64,000 nucleotides of DNA from Brevibacterium atlanticum (lineage in GTDB: Bacteria; Actinomycetota; Actinomycetes; Actinomycetales; Brevibacteriaceae). The notes below the pieces were generated by a model, which ran no database searches, was not told where the DNA came from, and saw only the letters and a program-made list of their open reading frames with translations. Made by a program: the position numbers and the translations under genes. Below, piece by piece: positions 60,765 to 64,000 of this stretch (within the stretch, counting starts at the first letter, position 1; every line of letters starts with the position of its first letter). The stretch lies in contig NZ_CP050152.1 of the NCBI RefSeq assembly GCF_011617245.1, forward strand, positions 3,834,503 to 3,898,502, written 5' to 3'.

Positions 60765-62780
60765 TCAGCCGAGAGTGCGGACTCGATTCGCGTCGATCCC
60801 GAGCACGTGCGCATCGAGGAAGGCCAGGACGGTGCGGTACCAGACCTCGGCATTGCCGCGACCGAGGATCCAATGCCCCTCGTCCGGGTAGTAGAGGAAC
60901 CGGTGCTGTGTGTCCCCGTCGGCGTCGAGCGGGGTCTTCGCCTGTGTGAGCAGGTCCAGCCACAGTTCCTGCCCCTGCCCGATCGGCACCCGGTAGTCCT
61001 TGTCGCCGTGGATGACGAGCATGGGGACCTCGATCTCACCGGCGTAGTGGTGCGGGGAGTACTCCGCTGCCTGCTCCCGCATCGCCTGGTCCCAGGACGA
61101 GTTGTCCGTGGTCCGCCCCATCGAAGTGGTGTTCCACAGGGACGCATGGGTGACGATGCACTTGAACCTGCTGCCCGTGTGCCCGGCGACCCAGTTGGCC
61201 ATGTATCCGCCGTACGAACCACCGGCCAGGGCGATGCGCTCATCGTCGATGTCTGCCCGCTGCACGGCCGCCTCGGTGAGCGTCATGATGTCGGTGAAGG
61301 GGGTCCCACCCAGCTGCTGCTGACCGCGATCGATCATCGCCTGGCCGTAACCGGTCGAGATCGCCGGATCGGGCAGCAGCACGGCATAGCCGGCGGCGGC
61401 GAAGGGCCCGGGGTTCCACCGGTAGGTCCACGCGTTCCACGACCCCCACGGTCCGCCGTGGGCGAAGACGACGAGCGGATGCGGCCCCTCCCCCTCCGGC
61501 AGGACCAGCCACGCACGGATCGGTGTCCCGTCCTCGGCACGGACCTCCACCTCGGTGAGGGTGCCTTCCTCATCGAGGACAGTCGCCGGGTTCGCGAGCT
61601 CGCTGATCACTCCGGTTTCGAGGTCGATCGAGACCGGCAGGGGTGCGACATCGATCGCCGAGGCGGTCGCCACGACCGTGTCCCCGCGCAGTGCCAGCCC
61701 CGAGAACGCATACTTCTGTCCCTCTCCCCCGACGAGGCGCCTGGGCTCGGCATCGTCGAGTCTGCCGATGAAGACGCTGCCGCGGCCGTGATCGTCGGCC
61801 GCGGCCACGATCGTCGTATCGTCGACCCAGATCGGGGCGAACCAGAAGTCTGCCTCGGGCCACACCGGTTCCAGCTCGGCGGTCTCGAGGTCGAGGACCA
61901 TGAGATCGACGGCGAGATTGGCCTGCGGAGTCCAGAACTGTTGGCGGCTGACCAGCGCCTTCGTGCCGTCGGGGCTGATGGCCTCGATGCCGAACCCGTG
62001 ATCGGCGGCCGGTTTCGTCAGTCGGTGCAGCTCGGGTTCACCCTCGAGATCGACTCGCCAGATCTCGCTGGCTTCGAGTTGACCGGGGATCGGCTTCTCC
62101 AGCTCGACGAGGACGAATCGGGCTTCGTCGTCGACGGCCCAGTCGACGAGTCGTCCGCTCGGCAGCGACAGGTAGCGGAAGTCGAGGCCCGCCGGAGCAC
62201 TCAGTTCGTCGGTGACCTCGGGGAAGTCGGCTCCTGCCTGGTCGAGCTTCGCCACGGCCAGCGTCTGTCTGCCCGGTCCCAGGTCGTGGTCCCACCGGCG
62301 GACGGGAAATCCGGTGTGGAGGATGCCGCTGACCTTCGCCTCGCTGCGTTCGGTGCTGAACTCCTGGTGGTCGGATTCGTCAGCGGCCCAGGTGTGGACC
62401 GGGAATTCGACGATGAGGGTTTCGCCCTTGATCTCGATGCGGGAGAATCCGCCCTCATGGTCGGCGAGCTTGCGTGCCTCGCCGGTGTCCGGAAGTGCCC
62501 AGAGGCTCGGGCTCTCGGTGTCTTTGCCGTCCTCGCCCTTGCGTTTCGAGGCGAAGACGATCGTGCCGTCGTCGCTCAGCGCGGCCGGCCCGATCGACTG
62601 GGCACCGCGGGTCAGGCGCCTGGCCTGTTCGCCGCTGATGTCGGCGAGGTGGGTGAGGGACGAACTGCCTTCGGAATCGAGGAATGAGTACTTGGCGATG
62701 ACGCGGCCGTTCTGATTCGTCAGGAGACCTTGCAGGCGGCGGGCGTCGAGGAGTCTGGTCACAGCGTCTGGGGTCGTCAT
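60765..62780 (-). CDS. S9 family prolyl oligopeptidase / acylaminoacyl-peptidase-like
   Basis: 671 residues. An N-terminal beta-propeller of about 400 residues with repeated W/D-type strands (SPDGTKALVSRQQF, FAPIWVDDTTIVAAA) covers a C-terminal alpha/beta hydrolase: oxyanion region VFAHGGPWGSWN, nucleophile Ser in GGSYGGYMANW, Asp in HGDKDYRVPIGQG and His in DEGHWILG. It degrades short peptides in the cytoplasm; no signal peptide is seen. Not obviously linked to the sugar operon, although on the same strand. Confidence 0.9.
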   Translation of the reverse strand: MTTPDAVTRLLDARRLQGLLTNQNGRVIAKYSFLDSEGSSSLTHLADISGEQARRLTRGAQSIGPAALSDDGTIVFASKRKGEDGKDTESPSLWALPDTGEARKLADHEGGFSRIEIKGETLIVEFPVHTWAADESDHQEFSTERSEAKVSGILHTGFPVRRWDHDLGPGRQTLAVAKLDQAGADFPEVTDELSAPAGLDFRYLSLPSGRLVDWAVDDEARFVLVELEKPIPGQLEASEIWRVDLEGEPELHRLTKPAADHGFGIEAISPDGTKALVSRQQFWTPQANLAVDLMVLDLETAELEPVWPEADFWFAPIWVDDTTIVAAADDHGRGSVFIGRLDDAEPRRLVGGEGQKYAFSGLALRGDTVVATASAIDVAPLPVSIDLETGVISELANPATVLDEEGTLTEVEVRAEDGTPIRAWLVLPEGEGPHPLVVFAHGGPWGSWNAWTYRWNPGPFAAAGYAVLLPDPAISTGYGQAMIDRGQQQLGGTPFTDIMTLTEAAVQRADIDDERIALAGGSYGGYMANWVAGHTGSRFKCIVTHASLWNTTSMGRTTDNSSWDQAMREQAAEYSPHHYAGEIEVPMLVIHGDKDYRVPIGQGQELWLDLLTQAKTPLDADGDTQHRFLYYPDEGHWILGRGNAEVWYRTVLAFLDAHVLGIDANRVRTLG

Positions 62781-62789
62781 CGTCCCATC

Positions 62790-62915
62790 CTAGTCGGCCA
62801 GACGCACACGGAGCGAAGGATTCGCTGGGGTGCGTGATCAGCCGGCCGACTTCCGAGGCGAGTGATTCGCCGGAGTCCTTGATGCGCCTGATCGGGCGAT
62901 TCGCCGGCCGACTAG
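62790..62915. repeat. 10-bp inverted repeat spanning an intergenic region
   Basis: CTAGTCGGCC (62790-62799) and GGCCGACTAG (62906-62915) face each other across the gap between two minus-strand genes; the second overlaps the lipoprotein stop codon. Within the gap, variants of GATTCGCCGG recur three times. Confidence 0.4.
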
Positions 62916-63661
62916 CGGAAGCTGGGGGCGGGGACCTTCTCGCCGTCGATGACCACTGTCGGGAGGATCTTCCTGAATTCTTCGTCCGCCTCGGTGTTCG
63001 ACTTCTGGGCGCGCATTTCGATGATGAGGCTGACGAGGCGCCCATTGATCTTGTACCCGACCTGAACCCCGTAGGCGATGGTGGGCTGCTGGTCGATGGC
63101 GAGGATCTCCGTGGCACCGAGTTCCGCCTGGTAGCTCCAGTACTCGCCGGCGCTGAGCGATCCCGTCCGTTCTGCCAGGACCTGCGAGTCCTGCTTCGAA
63201 AAGCCGAACTTTCTCTTCCGGTCGACGACTTCCTGTGCGCTGTCACCGTATTCGTCGGTGCAGTTGATCATGAAGACGTCCGAGTGCGTCGAGTCGTCGG
63301 AGCGGGCGTAGACACGGAACTGGTCCGTGCTGCCGGTGCTGCCCGTCCAATTGTCACCGATCGCGAAGGAGACATTCACGGGACAGGTGTCACCGAGGGT
63401 GACCGTCTCCTTCTTCATCCCCTCAGGGATCCCGCCATCGGTGGGTTCGCCCGTGGGTTCGGAGCCCGCGGTCTTCTGCACGCCGACTCGGACGGGGCCC
63501 GAGGACTTGTCCTCGGTGCGGATCTGCAGGACCGAGCATCCGCTGAGCAGCACGGTCAGCGCGAGAGCTCCGGCGACCACGGCACGCCGCGTCCCGAATG
63601 TGCGTCTCGTGGCACCGGCGGTCCTGTGGCCGCCGATGCTCTTCGGTGACAGCGGAATCAC
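62912..63661 (-). CDS. Secreted lipoprotein of unknown function
   Basis: 249 residues. A basic N-terminus and hydrophobic core end in the lipobox LLSGC at about residues 38-42. The mature part starts with a Gly/Pro/Thr linker and continues as a mixed domain (VNVSFAIGDNWTGS, DVFMINCTDEYG, EYWSYQAELGATEIL, VGYKINGRLVSLIIEMRA) with two Cys. No family recognised. The GTG start overlaps the upstream stop (GTGA at 63658-63661), so it is coupled to the partial gene. Confidence 0.75.
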   Translation of the reverse strand: MIPLSPKSIGGHRTAGATRRTFGTRRAVVAGALALTVLLSGCSVLQIRTEDKSSGPVRVGVQKTAGSEPTGEPTDGGIPEGMKKETVTLGDTCPVNVSFAIGDNWTGSTGSTDQFRVYARSDDSTHSDVFMINCTDEYGDSAQEVVDRKRKFGFSKQDSQVLAERTGSLSAGEYWSYQAELGATEILAIDQQPTIAYGVQVGYKINGRLVSLIIEMRAQKSNTEADEEFRKILPTVVIDGEKVPAPSFR

Positions 63662-64000
63662 CGCTGGTCACCTCGGTCGCGCCGCTTCGGGTACCCCGCT
63701 TCCGGGCCGGGATGCTGAGGTGGGCTGTTCGGTGCGGAGCCGGGGTGAGGCGGCTGCGCAGCGGGATTCGGCTGGCTGCCGTAGGGCTGCTGCGGGCCGG
63801 AATTCGGTTGACCGAACTGAGGATTCTGCCCACCGCCCGAGCCGCCGCGCGGCGGCTTGAACTGCGAATGCTGCCCGGAGTCAGGCGGCAGACCACCGGA
63901 GACGGACTCGCCCGTGGTGCGGTTGATCAGGGCACCGTCGACGCGTTCGAGACGACGCTTCGACGTCCGCCTCGGCGTGCCGAGGATCCGTCCGTCGAGT
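63658..64000 (-). CDS. C-terminal fragment of an unidentified protein
   Basis: The last 113 codons of a minus-strand gene running off the window. It reads LDGRILGTPRRTSKRRLER, a short basic segment, then a Gly/Pro/Gln/Asn-rich tail (GGGQNPQFGQPNSGPQQPYG) ending in KRRDRGDQR. Such tails are usually disordered. The folded part is outside, so no function is proposed. Its stop overlaps the GTG of the lipoprotein gene. Confidence 0.65.
   Translation of the reverse strand, partial: LDGRILGTPRRTSKRRLERVDGALINRTTGESVSGGLPPDSGQHSQFKPPRGGSGGGQNPQFGQPNSGPQQPYGSQPNPAAQPPHPGSAPNSPPQHPGPEAGYPKRRDRGDQR

Noticed and set aside
60729..62687. 652-codon plus-strand frame over the S9 peptidase gene
   Set aside because: Antisense to a gene with the full Ser/Asp/His triad; no recognisable motif of its own.

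Overview
The window is a GC-rich actinobacterial chromosome segment with no rRNA, tRNA, IS element or phage gene that I can recognise. The fused OleBC protein, a DUF222-HNH gene, LPXTG and lipoprotein anchors, a DUF4235 protein and GTG or leaderless starts all fit Micrococcales. Brevibacterium or a close relative is my best guess, as an inference from gene content and not from a search. Genes are densely packed, with many ATGA or GTGA stop/start overlaps.

Layout. 1-3.1 kb: end of a long-chain olefin (ole) operon, oleBC (5' end outside the window) and oleD. 3.2-10.2 kb, minus strand: a nitrogen operon running from an ornithine-cyclodeaminase-family protein, through one polypeptide joining a sarcosine-oxidase-like flavoenzyme to an M20 N-carbamoyl amino acid hydrolase, to amtB, an unusual PII gene lacking Tyr51, and an acidic membrane protein. 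A LysR gene diverges from it and is followed by a propionyl/acetyl-CoA synthetase. 13.4-19 kb: a MarR divergon, an LssY-like membrane protein, and a MerR-HEAT fusion regulator with a separate HEAT-repeat gene whose promoter has the MerR-type 19-bp spacer. 19-25 kb: a lysozyme-like exported protein, a zinc-type ArsR/SmtB repressor, an AhpD-like / aminotransferase / EamA operon, a cupin and a GCS2 ligase. 25-33 kb: M20 peptidase, FkbM methyltransferase, MenC/N-acylamino acid racemase, a DASS dicarboxylate carrier with a LysR, and a D-malate/tartrate dehydrogenase. 33-43.5 kb: CDF metal exporter, flotillin, DUF3817, sortase-anchored M28 aminopeptidase, ferritin-like/VIT1 protein, pabC, DUF4235, aroD. 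43.5-48 kb: hydrolase and a glycine-betaine-type ABC transporter. 48-52 kb: O6-alkylguanine methyltransferase, Tat-exported DyP peroxidase, PCu(A)C copper chaperone, His-rich membrane protein. 52-54 kb: DUF222-HNH. 54-60.6 kb: a six-gene amino-sugar operon (SIS, ROK kinase, PfkB, class II aldolase, AgaR-type DeoR, NagA) that can be read as a complete cytosolic GalNAc route entered by a kinase instead of a PTS. 60.7-64 kb: S9 peptidase, lipoprotein, and the 3' end of another gene.

Three sequence-level themes cross gene boundaries. (1) Several gene ends carry long perfect inverted repeats (15-22 bp arms), and four of them have a third, partial copy of one arm a short distance beyond. (2) Short tandem repeats (11, 14, 15, 18 or 20 bp, 2 to 6 copies) sit in leaders, intergenic DNA and, in frame, at enzyme termini; the 18-bp unit recurs five times. 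(3) The 10-mer GCCGAGGCGG is strongly over-represented on both strands. The fused oxidase-hydrolase with its own Amt/PII pair and the MerR-HEAT module are the most promising candidates for undescribed biology.
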